Positions 1 to 13,006 of a stretch of 64,000 nt of DNA are shown here, one piece after another. How positions within the stretch are numbered: the stretch's first letter is position 1; every line of letters begins with the position of its first letter. Origin of the DNA: Scolanthus callimorphus (lineage: Eukaryota > Cnidaria > Anthozoa > Actiniaria > Edwardsiidae); NCBI GenBank assembly GCA_033964015.1, contig CM066913.1, positions 10,286,953 to 10,350,952 on the forward strand. The letters run 5' to 3'. A program made the position numbers and the translations under genes. The notes under the pieces are model-generated. The model worked only from the letters and a program-made list of their open reading frames with translations, was not told the DNA's origin and ran no database searches.

Positions 1-1870
1 ATTTTTCAATTCGAATCGACGTCAAAATACAGTAATTTCCTTTCAAAAATATTACCGCAGGCTTTACTTATTAATGTATTAGTCAGCAATTATAACGCAT
101 TCATCATAACAACATTATGATACAGAAACATTCATTGTGCAGAAGGAAAACTCCCCACGAACATAGTTCTTCGGCCTTCTCTGTAGCTTTTTAATTGAAA
201 TGTTTTCCTTAATATTTTAACTGTCCCTCGAAAGGATACTCTATTATTCGTCAACACTTGGTATAAATACAAGGAATATCTTTGAAATAACAGATTGCAT
301 CGAGCCCAGACAGTCGTCCTCCTTCGGGGTATTACGGGAATTCAATCCTAATAAAAATAAATTAGGCTTTCAAGAAAAGCCGCAATTCTTGACTTCTATG
401 ACGAAATGAATTGCATATTCACAAAACCCTTGGGACCACACAGATCACTAGTAAATTACTTAAATTTTTTACTTAATTTATTACTTAATTAGAGTGGCGT
501 TATTCCATTTTGTGCAATCGTTCGCAATCTCAGGCAATGTCTGAAGTCTCGAGTGTGGTTTTAGGCTAGTCAGCGATTTGGATAGTTTAGGTGATCTTGG
601 ACGATGTTTAGAGCCCAGAGTAGTCCTAGTCACGGGTTAAACCATCCCATGTTGGGTCTCTCTATTGTAAGTAGGGTAACTGATATAGCGTGTGTTAATA
701 GACTACCTTTCAAAATGATGTATGACAAAAAAGTCAAAAAGAAAACAGCCTTTTGGTCACCAAAAATGTATTTTTTATCAATAAGAGAAAAGCAACTAAA
801 ACGAATAAGAGGGAGCTACTGCGTTTCTGTACGAGAAAGTATGAAATCCTAGTCATATGCGGCAAATGTATAGAGCTGTGGAAAAACGTATTTGTGAGCA
901 ATGTCCTACAGTGCATATCCTTCTGTCTGAAACTTCCGCATCATAAAATTCAATTCCATTGAATTAAATATTGAAGTAAATATTGCCAAGAGTAAGGAGA
1001 ACGTATCAAAGTTCATATGTTTATTTTTAATATCGCCCGAGAGGGCTCCTAGGCATTTGTTTGCATTAGCACTCTTTAAAAGCTGGACTATTCTTGGCTT
1101 CTCACTGAGACAGTAAAGCAGTCTATTTACCCTAGATTAACAGCTGCGTGCAGAACAGAATGTTTTGGATTCCTGCTATAAATTTATTCACTGTGCGGGG
1201 GAATAATCTTTCAATTTGTTTTTCAAAACATAACTATTAATCCGTCGTTCCACTGCAGCATCTTTTCGTAGATCTGAGTTGATTCTCACGCCTACCTAAT
1301 AACTTAGCTAATAACAGCAAAGTAAATATCTTACTATTACTGAGATAAAGAAAATACCATATAGTTAAAAACATATTGAAGGCATTCATTTGTGAAATAT
1401 GGAATTTGAATGGAATATTGAAACGTTCTCATAAATAACGGTGGGTTAATAATTGTTTGCAAAGATGCCATCATTCACATATCGCAGGAGCCAGCCACAA
1501 AACCCTTAATTCGGTCAAAAATACAAGTGCGCTCATCTGCGACAATTGTTATAAAGCAACATTCGTAACAATATTTTTTAAATCATAATTTTTGCCATCA
1601 TACGCGGACTATGCGGGATTGAATACGTAGGAACTGATCTATCATATCGACTTGATTTTCCGCGACCCAGTTTCAAGCAGGGCATTGTTTAAAAAACCCT
1701 GGGGAAAAAATTCTGATACAAATTAAAATTACCAATAACCAATACTGATAGTGCATTGTAAGAATGCTGATCGTGCATTTTACTCATCCATTAAATAGCG
1801 ACTTTTTAAACTACTCGAAGTATGCCAACCAGAGAAACTTTATCCGAAAGAAAAACACACAAACAAATCC
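1..1870. other. No recognisable feature
   Basis: AT-rich non-coding sequence. Open frames at 600-960 are under 85 codons, overlap each other on both strands and match no family I know. Confidence 0.6.
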
Positions 1871-1932
1871 GGGCTGAGTGGGTTTCGAATCCATACCGGG
1901 CTCATACCAAGGCTGAGCTATCAGGGCAGTGG
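1871..1932 (-). repeat. tRNA-derived SINE-like fragment
   Basis: On the minus strand there is a pol III box A-like segment (TAGCTCAGCCTTGG) inside a D-arm with a GCTC/GAGC stem, followed by a box B-like GGATTCGAAACCC. The spacing is too short for an anticodon arm, so this is a truncated tRNA-derived repeat, not a tRNA gene. Confidence 0.45.
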
Positions 1933-3442
1933 AGATTGCATGTGAGTAAAATCCTTAATCATTGCCAATCTAAGGCAGCATACTCGTACTCATGATGCAT
2001 TTGGGTAACTGCGACCAGATGTCAATATAGATGACATGTACATGTTACTTGCCTTCAATTGCAACTGGCTCACGAACATTACTCCTTTCGAGAGAGCGCT
2101 AGTCAGCAGTCTGGCGATAACTGCTCAATGTGGTGCGACGCTAGCTCTGAATCATATTTTGATGCTCATGCGAGTCTCTCAGTCTGTAGGTTCTCCTTAG
2201 TCGCATCCCTTGTCGACCTTGTCTATATAATCTCAAACGAGTTTCCCGCCGTACAGACTTTCAAACAGCTTTTGATAGTTTCTGGAAAGTGTTTGATAAG
2301 GGGTGGGAGAGGGATGTTTCTTTAGAGGTTTTCATTGCGACAAAATGTTGAATTTGTCTTCGAGTCAATATCGTAATACGAAAGATGTCATTAATTTTGG
2401 GTAAATGTACTGAAGAAAGAGCAAATAAGCCTCAGAGGTAAATTTCACCTCCCACAACATTGAGCAGCTGATCAAACACAGGCCATTCGCAAAGCCCTCA
2501 ATTCATAGGAAGTTCTCTTTTCTGTTCGTTAGTCATATTCGCCGAAAATTGCGGCGAATTGTTTAAATGGCACTGAAGTTTATTGGAAATGTGCTAAAGT
2601 AATTTGTCGTGCATCTCATGGTCTCATTAATTGTATTTGGAAACGGATATCAATTTCTACTAGTCAATTGCAACTGCTCCTATTTACAATTTATTCACAC
2701 ACTCATCGCAGCTGGAGAAACTAGTCTGAAAAGGGCACAACTGTTCTAAAGGCGACCATGTTAAACATTCAGTGTTTAGTAATATTCGTAGCGCCACTGA
2801 AATTTATTAGTGACTAGTCTTATACCAGAGGATATATAAAATGTATATCAATAAATGCATACGGGAATAAATACATAGAATAACTGATTTGGATTTTGAG
2901 AAAAGAGTGTTTTGATACTTTGAGAAAAGCAGCATAGACAAAATTGAATATGGACATGATAATACTTTGGAATCCATACAACTTTGTTTCGTGGAGACAT
3001 ATCAAAAAGAAGGGAATAAATATCTAAATGCGAATGAGGTTCATGAAATGGAAAGAGTGTGGAAACGCCCCAGAACGGTATGGCTAGTTTCACGCTGTTT
3101 TTAATATCAGCGCTAATATCAATGGTACCTTCCAGGAGCCACCACATAGGGAGTCTTCCCAGACAAACGCCCTCGTTTTATCAAAACAGAAAAACAAGTC
3201 CTATCATTTCACTTTTATTGAATGTACACCGGCCACCACAGTGCTGATCAGCGTATCACAGCAACTGCTTCTTTGAAAGCTGTTGAATGAATCAATCACC
3301 AAGACTGTACTCAAGTGTACAAGAGGGATGACCCTCTTAAAAGTAGTTCCAGTTGAGATCGCATTTTGCACGGTAACAGGTTACAGTGTCGTTTATACTT
3401 TGTGAAGAAATAAAAATTCGTGCGCAGAACAAAATACCCATG
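1933..3442. other. No recognisable feature
   Basis: No motif-bearing frame, no inverted repeat with clear ends. Frames at 2059-2325 and 2820-3147 lack family signatures. Confidence 0.55.
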
Positions 3443-3461
3443 CCCCCCCCCCCCCCCCCCA
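3443..3461. repeat. Poly-C tract
   Basis: A nearly uninterrupted run of about 18 C. It creates proline-rich artefactual translations in the frame crossing it. Confidence 0.9.
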
Positions 3462-3533
3462 CCCGTCAAATCGTACTGCAGGTACCTTGGTCTTTAGTGC
3501 GTCGTTCGGGGACTTCGGGGGAGCAAGTGGGGG

Positions 3534-3662
3534 TCTTTCTTGGTGTTGCAAGATGTATTGTATTTTGGATTGGAGCTATTGTATTCCATCTTATTGTTTC
3601 GTTCTACGGTCTTTTGTCTTCTATTGTCTTATGCCTCTGGTGCCTTGCAACACCAAGAAAGA
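3534..3662. repeat. Short inverted-repeat element with 19-bp perfect arms
   Basis: TCTTTCTTGGTGTTGCAAG at 3534-3552 is perfectly inverted at 3644-3662, with about 91 bp between. It resembles the ends of a small MITE, but I see no clear target duplication. The overlapping open frames (3386-3915) are probably accidental. Confidence 0.5.
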
Positions 3663-4441
3663 GCTGCAATTGGGTAGATATTGTTTTATCTCCCTGTATT
3701 TTCTTTTTTTTTCTTGTGTTTTCAACAGCAAAAGTTTGTCTGCAAACAAATGTCATTTCTCTTTCACGCATATAAGAGAAAATGGCGTGAGCAGATTTGT
3801 GCGCGAGCAAGAAAATGTTAATTTATCAGCTCTGCAAATTACGCAAGTTCGAGAAATCGAGAAATCCCCCGTGAAATCGCGCACTGTTTTCGAAGCACTG
3901 ACTCCATTCTTGTAAAACCTACCAAACCACGAGACAAGTACTAGCTTGCAGGGAAACCCATCCTAAGGAGGGTGGACCCTAGCGATAATAGAATTTGAGA
4001 AATACAAAAGAAAAAGCTGATCTTCCAAGTAAATGGTGTCGTTGTCAAGGTAAAATCGTTAATGATAGAACGTAGCTGTTTTAAGGTAAACGTGTCTTGA
4101 GCAATATATCTTGCTTAAAATCATTAAAACATTCTGTGTGCAGAAAATGTATTTTTCCACTAGATGCCTGACAGATCCTATTTTAATAACATCCTGTTTG
4201 GTTATTTTATCGTCGTCATTACCGCGCTCGTCTCTTAAAAAAAAAACAGAACGATTTCCGCACAGTACAACGTTTACATGGCTTTTTGCAAACAAAAAAC
4301 TTCACATGTTCCACGAATTATTAAGCCTGATTAGTCTAACAATGAACATCGTCATCACGCGCATAAGTTTCTAAGGAGTTTTGTTTTTTTCACTATTGTG
4401 TTCTGTCTGTTGCCTTAGGAATCTTGTACTACACCCAAAGT
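3663..4441. other. No recognisable feature
   Basis: AT-rich sequence between the inverted repeat and the GPCR poly(A) signal; short overlapping frames only. Confidence 0.5.
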
Positions 4442-4447
4442 TTTATT
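4442..4447 (-). terminator. Poly(A) signal AATAAA downstream of the GPCR
   Basis: TTTATT on the plus strand reads AATAAA on the minus strand, about 125 nt beyond the GPCR stop codon. Position and orientation fit a short 3' UTR. Confidence 0.5.
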
Positions 4448-4571
4448 TATAGGTATTGTGATAGTTTTGTTTACTGAATTTGTCTGTTTCTTTGCTTGAG
4501 TATTCTGTTTGCCATATATCCATTGCTTCTGGACTTCTCACAAATTGGATTGTATTTTTATAACTATTTAA

Positions 4572-5591
4572 TCACAACAAAGTGGTTTTAGCTCCACCAC
4601 TCTTTGAACCAGTCACGGTTTTACTCATAGATGCTCGATGGTATTCCCGCCCTTTGATGGCATTTCTGAAATCATTTTTACCAAGAATATAGATGCAAGG
4701 GTTCAGGAACGATGTCAGAAATCTTAGATTCACAAATGCATATTCCATGGCATTGGGTAGCACAAACATCTCTTCGTTTCCCAAGTTATGTTGCAACCTG
4801 ATCATAAAGTATGGGAACCAGCATAGGATGAACACAGCGAACATGATGGAGAAAGTCAGAGCCGCTTTCCATTCTCTCTTCTGCGTTTGTTTCTTTCGTT
4901 CCCACCCTGGGAAGCTCTTCCTGATTAGCGAGCTCTGCCGGATCACTTCATAGAACACTTTCCCATTAACAAACGTCATAATAATAAGCGGAAAGCCAAA
5001 GAAAACCACCATGTTGAAGATATCATAGCGTATCTCGTGTTGCTTAAGGCTTTCTGGTGGTTCTTCGTGTGTATTGGTAATGGTCCCTAAGTTAATCCAC
5101 ACCAGCTGTATTAGAGCTACAGCTACAGAGATGAACCATGTGGACGCAATCGTACGAATTCCTCGGCATCGTGTCACGATGTTGTGATACCGCAGGGAGT
5201 GCATTACTGCTAGGTAGCGATCTATCGTTATGGAAATCAGGTGGAGAACCGTGGAGATCGAGGTGAAGCGGAGCACGACCTCGGCAACGATGCAAATGAA
5301 AACCCCTTGTAAAACGTTGCAAGAAATGTAGAATGGAATACTTAGAAGTCCCGTGAGCAGGTCGGACAGGGCGAGGCTGCAGAGTAAATAGTTTGTGGTG
5401 TTACGGAGCTGTTTGTGTTTAAACACAAGCAAAATGACAAGACTGTTCAACACAATGATTAAGACGGCTAGAACAATGGGAAACACGTCTGCCTGGGCGT
5501 TGAATCCAGACTGGGTATAGTTTCCATGGTGATCGTTTTCCGCTTCCCTAGATGCAGCTACTGAAGTTGTATTGACTGCCAAACCTTCCAT
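4572..5591 (-). CDS. Class A (rhodopsin-like) G protein-coupled receptor, single exon
   Basis: A 339-residue seven-transmembrane receptor for an unknown ligand, expected at the plasma membrane. The open frame reaches 5606 but begins there with TTG; the first ATG is at 5591, with G at -3 and +4 and an in-frame TAA just upstream, so I start there. Numbering from that Met: TM1 about 36-58 with N49 (1.50); TM2 with LALSD, D77 (2.50); C100 (3.25); DRY at 124-126; W152 in TM4; P201 in TM5; CWFP in TM6 (W258, P260); NPxxY in TM7 (N297, P298, Y301). Two N-glycosylation sequons lie in the N-terminus (N7, N24). Position 3.32 is Leu107 rather than the Asp of amine receptors, and extracellular loop 2 shows no Cys to pair with C100. 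The tail ends TTLL, fitting a class I PDZ ligand. The intron-free structure is usual for cnidarian class A receptors. Fold is certain; ligand and subfamily are not. Confidence 0.93.
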   Translation of the reverse strand: MEGLAVNTTSVAASREAENDHHGNYTQSGFNAQADVFPIVLAVLIIVLNSLVILLVFKHKQLRNTTNYLLCSLALSDLLTGLLSIPFYISCNVLQGVFICIVAEVVLRFTSISTVLHLISITIDRYLAVMHSLRYHNIVTRCRGIRTIASTWFISVAVALIQLVWINLGTITNTHEEPPESLKQHEIRYDIFNMVVFFGFPLIIMTFVNGKVFYEVIRQSSLIRKSFPGWERKKQTQKREWKAALTFSIMFAVFILCWFPYFMIRLQHNLGNEEMFVLPNAMEYAFVNLRFLTSFLNPCIYILGKNDFRNAIKGREYHRASMSKTVTGSKSGGAKTTLL

Positions 5592-5673
5592 AACCCTTTG
5601 GTTCAAATGTTAAGAGAAGGGTTGATGTTCCAACTATTCTTTCAGTACAAAGGGATGTTTTGTCCCGTAAGCT

Positions 5674-5681
5674 CTTTTATA
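5674..5681 (-). promoter_or_regulatory. Candidate TATA box for the GPCR gene
   Basis: TATAAAAG reads on the minus strand about 85 bases upstream of the GPCR ATG, which would put a start site near 5645 and give a leader of about 50 nt. An alternative is that the leader exon begins at a splice acceptor near 5829 on the minus strand (pyrimidine-rich, ending TTTGCAG), which would make this a chance match. Confidence 0.4.
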
Positions 5682-5699
5682 GTCGTGAACGCTGCTAGA

Positions 5700-8600
5700 A
5701 GTTAGCTCGTCGTTTCAGCAAAGGACGATATCCGTTCTCTAGCTGTGAAGACATCTGAAGTAGGCTTACTTCAGAGCTGGACTTTTATGTAGATTTAATA
5801 GCGAAGACTGCACCACTTCGTTCTTCTGCAAACAAACAAATGAAAAACAAATAGTGCTAATGTAACGTCCTTCGTTATGGAACAACAAGTGACACCCAAA
5901 TCATAAAAATCTACCGTCTTATTAGATTAACAGGCAGATCCATTATAAATGTTATGAAAAATCCCGCGTCACGAAAGGAAGTACGTAGGGAAATGAAGTA
6001 ATTTTGCCAGAGGACAGCGCGTATTCAAGGCCCCCGCGCGAAAAGTTATTCTATACGAAGGAATATTCCTCTAAATCTTTTAAAAGGGTAAATACGAATG
6101 CAAACTGATCTGATCACTTAGCTCCTCCAAAGCAGCCAAATTGACCTTGGCTTTGTAAAACCTTATCTGGGTACAAAAACGAGGGTATTCCTTCAACTGC
6201 CCGACGAAAAAAATGCGCTTGCTGGAAATGTCTTCTTCAATTGTTTATTTAGGTTATCTTTTTTTCTTAAAGAAAAGAAACGTTTGAAGGTAAAAAAGCA
6301 CAATAGCAAGCCATTTCCCTACATCATTAACGATCATTGTTGAATAAAAACACTATCTTTTCAGTCGAAACTCTTATATCTACATTTTGTTTTGCAGCCG
6401 CTACGGTTTTTGTTTTTCTTAATTCAAAACAAATCCATTTTCTTAGCCAATGTGGTATTTTGAGACAAATACTTCCTACTTGTGTAAACCGTTTAATCGG
6501 TTTACGCGAAAACGCTTTATTTGGTGGAACCCTTTCTCCACACATCAAATATTTTGTTCTCGAATAAAGGTAAATGATTTGGGATAAAAATACAAAACGG
6601 AGGAGATAACAGAGAATATGACTAGCATCGTAAGAAGAAACTTACCCAAAGTAAGTTAGCATATGGTCTGAGATACTTTCACCCCGTGCACAAAACAAAA
6701 TCATGGCCGACGGTGATACGGGGGAATAAAGAACATGAATCGCCGTAGTATTCAATATATTGGCGGGTACGGACTTGATGAAATAAAGAATGGTTTTTCA
6801 CCGACGATAAGTGAATTCAGATATTTATCGTGTAATGAGGCTGTATAGCATGTTATTTGCTATCAAAACCGGAAGAGAGGACATTCAATGGGGATTGCCT
6901 AGCAGAAAACTAAAATAGTAATATTGTAGGAGGAACAGCTTAATTCGTTAAGAAAGATAAGATCTGCAATCTACAACTTACAAGGTTCAGCCGACATCAC
7001 AACTCGGCGTACGAAAGTAAGGGTAGACACGCATAAAGTTGACAAAACTTGAATCTTTTGCGTCAGTCAGGGAAAAAAAATGGAAACTTGACAACTTTGA
7101 AATGATACTTATCAAAGCTTCACTTTGTCCCAAAATCTACACTCTCCAGGATTAAAACTCAACACTTCACTTTCGCTTGAACACGTACTGGCAGAAAACA
7201 AAATGCTATAAAGTATAAGAGATTTCCTAATTTAATTTACTTCGTTGCCTGTCGTGAAACCGTGATACCTCTCATGTTTTCGATTTTTATTCCACCAGCT
7301 ATCACTCAGCAGCAAATAACATTAATCAGATAAAGAGCTACATTGAGAATAGGAAGTTTGAATAAGACATATTTTGAATTCAATTTTCATGCCATAGGGA
7401 ATGTACCTAGACGATTTTTATTATTCATTTTCGACGTGCGATAGCTTTGTTCAGCGCCGTTTTATTTACGACCAGAACTGTTGTTTTTCATTTCGCTTGC
7501 GTGGGTTAATTTCCATCGTTACATAGAGCAAAAGCCCGAGGACACAGCGGAGGTTTGATTAAATAATCAGCGGTAACGAACACTTCTCGAGGCTATTTGC
7601 TTCAAACTTTAGATGAAATGCGATGCACTGCATATAAATCTGCTATATACGAGATAAGGACATGTGAATTATGTAGTTCCATATTTAGTTCATTTTTACT
7701 TGCTTTGTTTGTATCATTAGCATTTATTATCGCACATAAGTGAAAGAAAAAACAAAATAAGCAAGTGAGGGAATATCAAACAGCACGATGAAAAGAAAAA
7801 AGGCAATGAAAAAACTGACAAAAATGTCCAAAACACAGAAGACAACAAAAACAATTGTCCAAAATCCAGAAAACAACAAATAATATTTCTGTTGTGGAGT
7901 TGATGGTGGTCAGTGGTGGTAATGGTGGTTAATGCTCTCGGGGATTTTGATGTTGGCTGTATTCGGACATCTGCTTGCACAATTGAAAATTATCTATATT
8001 ATTTAAAATGATCACGAAAGAGGTCAAGGTCTCTAATGTTTGGTGGCCATGCTGCATTTATCCGCAGAGAATGGGTAGATACTCTATTCAATTTCATTAA
8101 AAAATAATTTTCGACAATTTGATTCACCGGCCTCGTCACCTTGTCGATTTAAACTTCGGAGTGATTGTGACTGATGTAGGAAAATGAAAAGCAATGATGG
8201 TCGGACACGGCGATTTCACGATAAGCTACTGAGTTCATATTATAAAAGTTAACCACACAGAGATACTGGAATGTCAGCAAAACCCATTCAGTTGCCTCTA
8301 TGTCTATCACTGCACATGTTTAAGGGCTAGTGGCAATTTTTACCAAAACTGGTAGGAATTTCTTCCCCGACTTGCGTCAATTCCCGTTGGAAAATTGTCA
8401 CCCTATCGAAATCTATATATTTCTGCTACTGACTTAATGGACTAAATCATTGCTACGAGCCAAGGGACAAGTGCAGTACTTGTTGACCAATCGGGAATCT
8501 AAACATTCTGCAGTGCGCATGTTGAAATTATATAATTACAGGCAGGAAAAAACGATGTTTTGTCTTCCATTTGGTCCACTTTTTCGCAATAAAATTAACA

Positions 8601-10547
8601 AAGAATAGGGAATGGAAAAGAATAAATATCACTAACAATTAAACAGCAAGGATAGAAAAACAACACAGGTTTCTACGATCCCTATGTCTTGATTTGCTGC
8701 TCCGGATTTTAGTAGATAGATTCTGAATATATAATATAGAAAATGTATGAAATAGTTCCCATTAACGTATGTGCTTCAACCTTTATCGCCGCATGATTTT
8801 GCTGTAGCTATTAGAGTCTTATGAAAGAAACTGCAAACATGCTATGGGTCTATGAAGAGAGTGATGAAAATGTGCAGATATTTTGTTACCAGATTTTCTT
8901 CCTTTGTTTGCTGAATCCATGAGAAAGGAAAGGAGACATATGAAACAAGCGGGAACATAGAATTTTCTAAACATTGTGTTTCTAAAAAGGTGAGGCCTTT
9001 ACGGCTAGATAACAAGAGTAAAACAAACAAACTATGTTGTACGTACCTCTAGTATACTCGCGCTAGTAATTCCCCGTTCCTTTTACCATGGTTTTGCGAG
9101 AACAGTGGCTGAAGACAAAGAGCACAAGCAGAACATGCTAATTAGTACTTCATCCGCTTATCCTTAATATGCAAAAGGGATTAGCACTGCCTCTCCGCAG
9201 GTTTAAAGGGCAATCGGAAGAACAGGGAATATATTTAGGGAGTTCCTTTATATTGCTGTAAAAAGAACAGTAAATATAAAAAAAACATACCAGACTTCGA
9301 TATCTGTTAGAAACCTTAAAAAACAAAAAAACTTCATAAGAGCATTTAGCTATTGCAAGTTCATCTGAATACATTAAAATGTCTAACTTTTTTCGCATTT
9401 GAAATTGGTTTTCAAATCAATCTGGATAACAGAATAGCCATCAGAATAGCAAAATGTGTTATGGTTTAGAAGCTACATGTTAAAAACAGGCTGGGTTGAT
9501 TAGTCATTAACATCCGTCCTCATTAATATTTTACTGAGTACTAACTTGGTATTGGCCTCGGGTAAATTACTATGAAGTCCAAAAGGAAATGGATTTATTT
9601 GATATAAATAACAGGTCTCTTTGAAACTGAAACAATACGAATTGAAACTTGGCGATATCACTTTAAGATTTTGAGGGTTTCGGGATCCGATGGTCCGGAT
9701 CCACGTAAAACGCGAAGGTCAGACTTCTTCGCTATTTTGAAGAGAGGGCCACCAAGTAGATTAAATTTGACTCTGAAACCTCTAAGCTAATGTATTTATC
9801 ATTTCAAGCGACATGTTCTTAGCCAAAAACGAAATACGCTGAGAAACAAACTCTGCAAATGTAAACATACTTATTAATGCTAGAATAGAAAGCGTTTAGA
9901 CGATACACCTTTTTAACTACATGATGGCCGTATTGTTGGCTATGCTAAGTGCATTTCTACAGATCCATTACGACAAATATAAAACTATTGTCATTTACCC
10001 GAGTACTCAAGCAATAAGCCCCTACATCTGATGGACACGAATTATTTTGCTATATCATCAATTTGTTTCCCATTGACTAAAATTGTTTCTTTCATGATGC
10101 AGTTCATTGAAGTGCGTTTCTACAGATATGCATTACAGAATAGATGTAGCGACAATTTATTCTAGTGCTTAAAACTTCTTTGATCTGATTGGCATGAACT
10201 CTGTTATCAGGTCTTTCACCCAGAGGGTTTTTTACGCCAGGCTAGTTGACTGCTCTTCCTCAATAGATACATTATGCTTTTCGGCTTCCACTTACAACGC
10301 AATAGTTTCCTTGAGACTGGGAAATGAGTGCTGTTTGACTTAAAATATATAAACATGACAGAAAGATGACAAGCAAGGGATTTGTATATATCTTTTGAAA
10401 AATAAAGAAGTAACATTTGATAAACGGTTGCCAAGCAGGGAAGGCCTTGAGAGAGTTACCACAATCCTCTAGTAAGAATATTTACAAATATTTTCAAATT
10501 GTGGAAAGTCCTTACAGAAAATGGAAACGTATGTTGATTTTAATGCA
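5700..10547. other. Long gene-free stretch with simple repeats only
   Basis: About 4.8 kb without a credible exon. It contains an imperfect GGT-rich tract near 7902-7930 and a short palindrome at 6485-6506 (GTAAACCG arms). No transposon ends were found by eye. Confidence 0.5.
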
Positions 10548-10626
10548 TAGAGGATATTACACGATGGCGCGAAATTATGGATTTTATTTTCGAGTGGCAA
10601 GAACAATATTTTACGAACGAGCGTAG
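10548..10626. repeat. Half of a foldback MITE (family of 61.85 kb)
   Basis: The sequence from AGAGGATATTACACGATGG to ACGAACGAGCG closely matches the reverse complement of 61920-61995, which is one arm of a hairpin element there. Only one arm survives here, so this is a truncated relic. Confidence 0.65.
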
Positions 10627-11287
10627 TTATTTTTTTATTATTTGGATAAAAATTGAACATTTGATAAATTGAACAGCTCACTTGGTAAAGTTGAAAGTGC
10701 TTCTTTGTGAAATGCTCCCTCAAACTTTCTGGTCTCAGTGTTGTTAAGATGTAATTTCCTTATGTGTTACTGTAGCTTAATCTCTGCCATTGAGTGGAAC
10801 TAAGGTTTTTCTCTTTAGAACTTGTAGAACGAAACTTAGTTTTGTGGCCGAGCGAGATTTCACTGCAGACGAACGAAAGTGAGGAAAACAACACTGCAAA
10901 CGTACACATCCGGGGCATTCGGTACATAACTTTTCATATTCACTAATGAATATGGAAAATACGAGTGTTTTAGTTTCCGGTAAAACGCTGGCATCCAGTA
11001 TTATAATATAGCTGAAGTTCAAGTCAGTCTGGCTATGAAGTATCGACTAAACAATTCACTTTTTCTCGACACTTTTTTCGAGGTAAAGCTCCCCTCCTCT
11101 TCAAAGTTTTGGAGTACTGAATCAGATTTTATCAAAACAAAAAGTTGCTGTCAAAGTAACAATAAGCTTATATAAGAAACATATGCATTAGAAAAGTAAA
11201 AGGAATTTTATAAAAAATGAAATTATGTCACAGTAGGCGGAATCAAAACAGGCGAGTCCATAAAAAGGCAGAAAAAGTCAAATGTAA
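10627..11287. other. No recognisable feature
   Basis: AT-rich non-coding sequence; nothing supported. Confidence 0.5.
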
Positions 11288-11402
11288 CCTATACGAACAT
11301 TAGGTTATACACTGTAACCGCTAAACTTAATCAAGTATCCTAATAAATGAACCTATTCTAACATTAGATTATATAGTAAAGCTAAACTTAATCAAGTACC
11401 TT
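11288..11402. repeat. Diverged tandem duplication, unit about 63 bp
   Basis: Two copies of a segment running from CCTAT.C to AAACTTAATCAAGTA.CC start at about 11288 and 11351. They differ by substitutions and a small deletion. Confidence 0.7.
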
Positions 11403-12229
11403 TCTGAAGAAAGTACATTCCCCTGTAGTATGCCTGTTGTTTCTCTATCAAACTCAGCTCAGACACAAAGCTTAAATAGCTCTGAGCTACAAGACTTTCG
11501 GCTTTAATTCTGCCTTCCGATAACCAATCATGAACAGCATCAAGGAAATGCAGTCCTTTACGTAGGCATCCCTGAGAGCCGTGTATCTCCGATTAGACTG
11601 CATTACTAATGTCTGTCTTTTTACAATACAAGGAATAAGAATCCTGGAGCCAGAGGCGTATTAATGTCACCAAATTGGTTAATTTATTTCTTCAAGGTCA
11701 ACAGAAAAACAACTCCAGGTGTGAAAGCCGCATTTTTGAAGCGACGTCTTGTATCCTGGATATCGCCTGATCAAGTCAGAAATGGAACCATACCCTTGAG
11801 ATGTTTTATCAAAAAGATCCCCGTCATGATATTGTCTACACCCTTGTAAGATCGCGTGGTTTGGAGAAATCAGGACACAAAAGAAGTTCTATTGTTTTAT
11901 AATAAGAATTACTTATAATGGTTGTTCCCAAATGTAAAGGCTCTTCCAACAATTGTATTATATATATGAGCTGCACAGGTGTACTATGCATTATGTATAT
12001 TGACTTTTGAAGTAATATATTCAAGCGGTTCCTATAATAGTTAGTCGAAATGATCGCGTAAAAGATCACTCATGAATAATACAAGTACATTAAAAGGTCC
12101 TCTTTGATAGTTTTTTGATATTTCCTTTTCGGAATCGCGATGATCTAATACTAGAATCCGCGTTTTGCTTTGGCAAGTCTGCGCTGGCAATCAACGCTTA
12201 AGAGCTCAGAAAAGAAGTTTCTGGTTTTT
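11403..12229. other. No recognisable feature
   Basis: AT-rich sequence without a motif-bearing frame or clear repeat ends. Confidence 0.5.
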
Positions 12230-12501
12230 TTATAAAATAGCTAAGATAGTACGCGCGCTCTGATTGGTTGAGAGCTGTGCATTCTCTCATTATAAACGCA
12301 CGGCAGATGCAATGCTATTTTATAAAAGCAATAAAAAGCGGATTTCTGTGGTTTATAATGTGATAAATGCACTTGGATGCTGGAAAAACACTTGAAAAGT
12401 TTGAAACTCACTCGCTCGTGAGTTTCAAACTTTTCTCGTGTTTTTCAGCATCCCCCGTGCGTTTATCACAATATAAACCACAGAAATCCGCTTTTTATTG
12501 C
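12230..12501. mobile_element. Foldback MITE with hairpin arms of about 85 bp
   Basis: From 12328 to 12501 the sequence is one long hairpin centred near 12414, closing on GAGTTTCAAACTTTTC arms. The left flank carries GCGCGCTCTGATTGGTTGAG, a lead shared with the elements at 32.47 and 38.57 kb. Non-autonomous; no coding capacity. Confidence 0.75.
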
Positions 12502-13006
12502 TTAAATAGAAAAAAGACCTACAAATCCGCAAGATTTGAGCTTCCTTAGAGGCGTTGCGATTTGCATTTCCATATGCTCACCTTCAAGTTCTGCGTGACG
12601 GCCAAAAACAAAACACGGTTTCTACGATTTTGGAACATCGCGATTCTAAGATTTTGGGATTCCGCAAGAGCTGACCGAAAGACGTCACAGATATTCTTGC
12701 ACAAAAAGTGTTTTCTCAGTTTTTAATTCACTTGTATTTTCAAATAGTCCTGAATATTCTCAGCATTTTGGCGTGATTCAATACAATGCTCATGATACTT
12801 TGATCAAACCAATTCAACTTCATTCAACATTTTTGAACCACTCCACATTGAATGATGTTGGTGTCAAACCAATTCAAAATTGTTGAACGTCCCAGCCAAT
12901 CACATTGTAGCTCAACAAAGCTCAACAACATGGCTTGGTATTGGCATCCCGGCTCAAAATCATTCAACATGCCTCTGGGTGGTTCAACGAATCAAACGTT
13001 GAAATG

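Noticed and set aside
3386..3915. Overlapping 129- and 142-codon frames with a proline run
   Set aside because: The run comes from a poly-C tract, the frames overlap a 19-bp inverted repeat, and neither shows a family motif.
5092..5322. Minus-strand frame within the GPCR
   Set aside because: It lies in another frame of the clear receptor gene, so it is a shadow.
5592..5606. Five extra N-terminal codons of the GPCR
   Set aside because: They depend on a TTG start, with a stop just upstream; the first ATG is at 5591.
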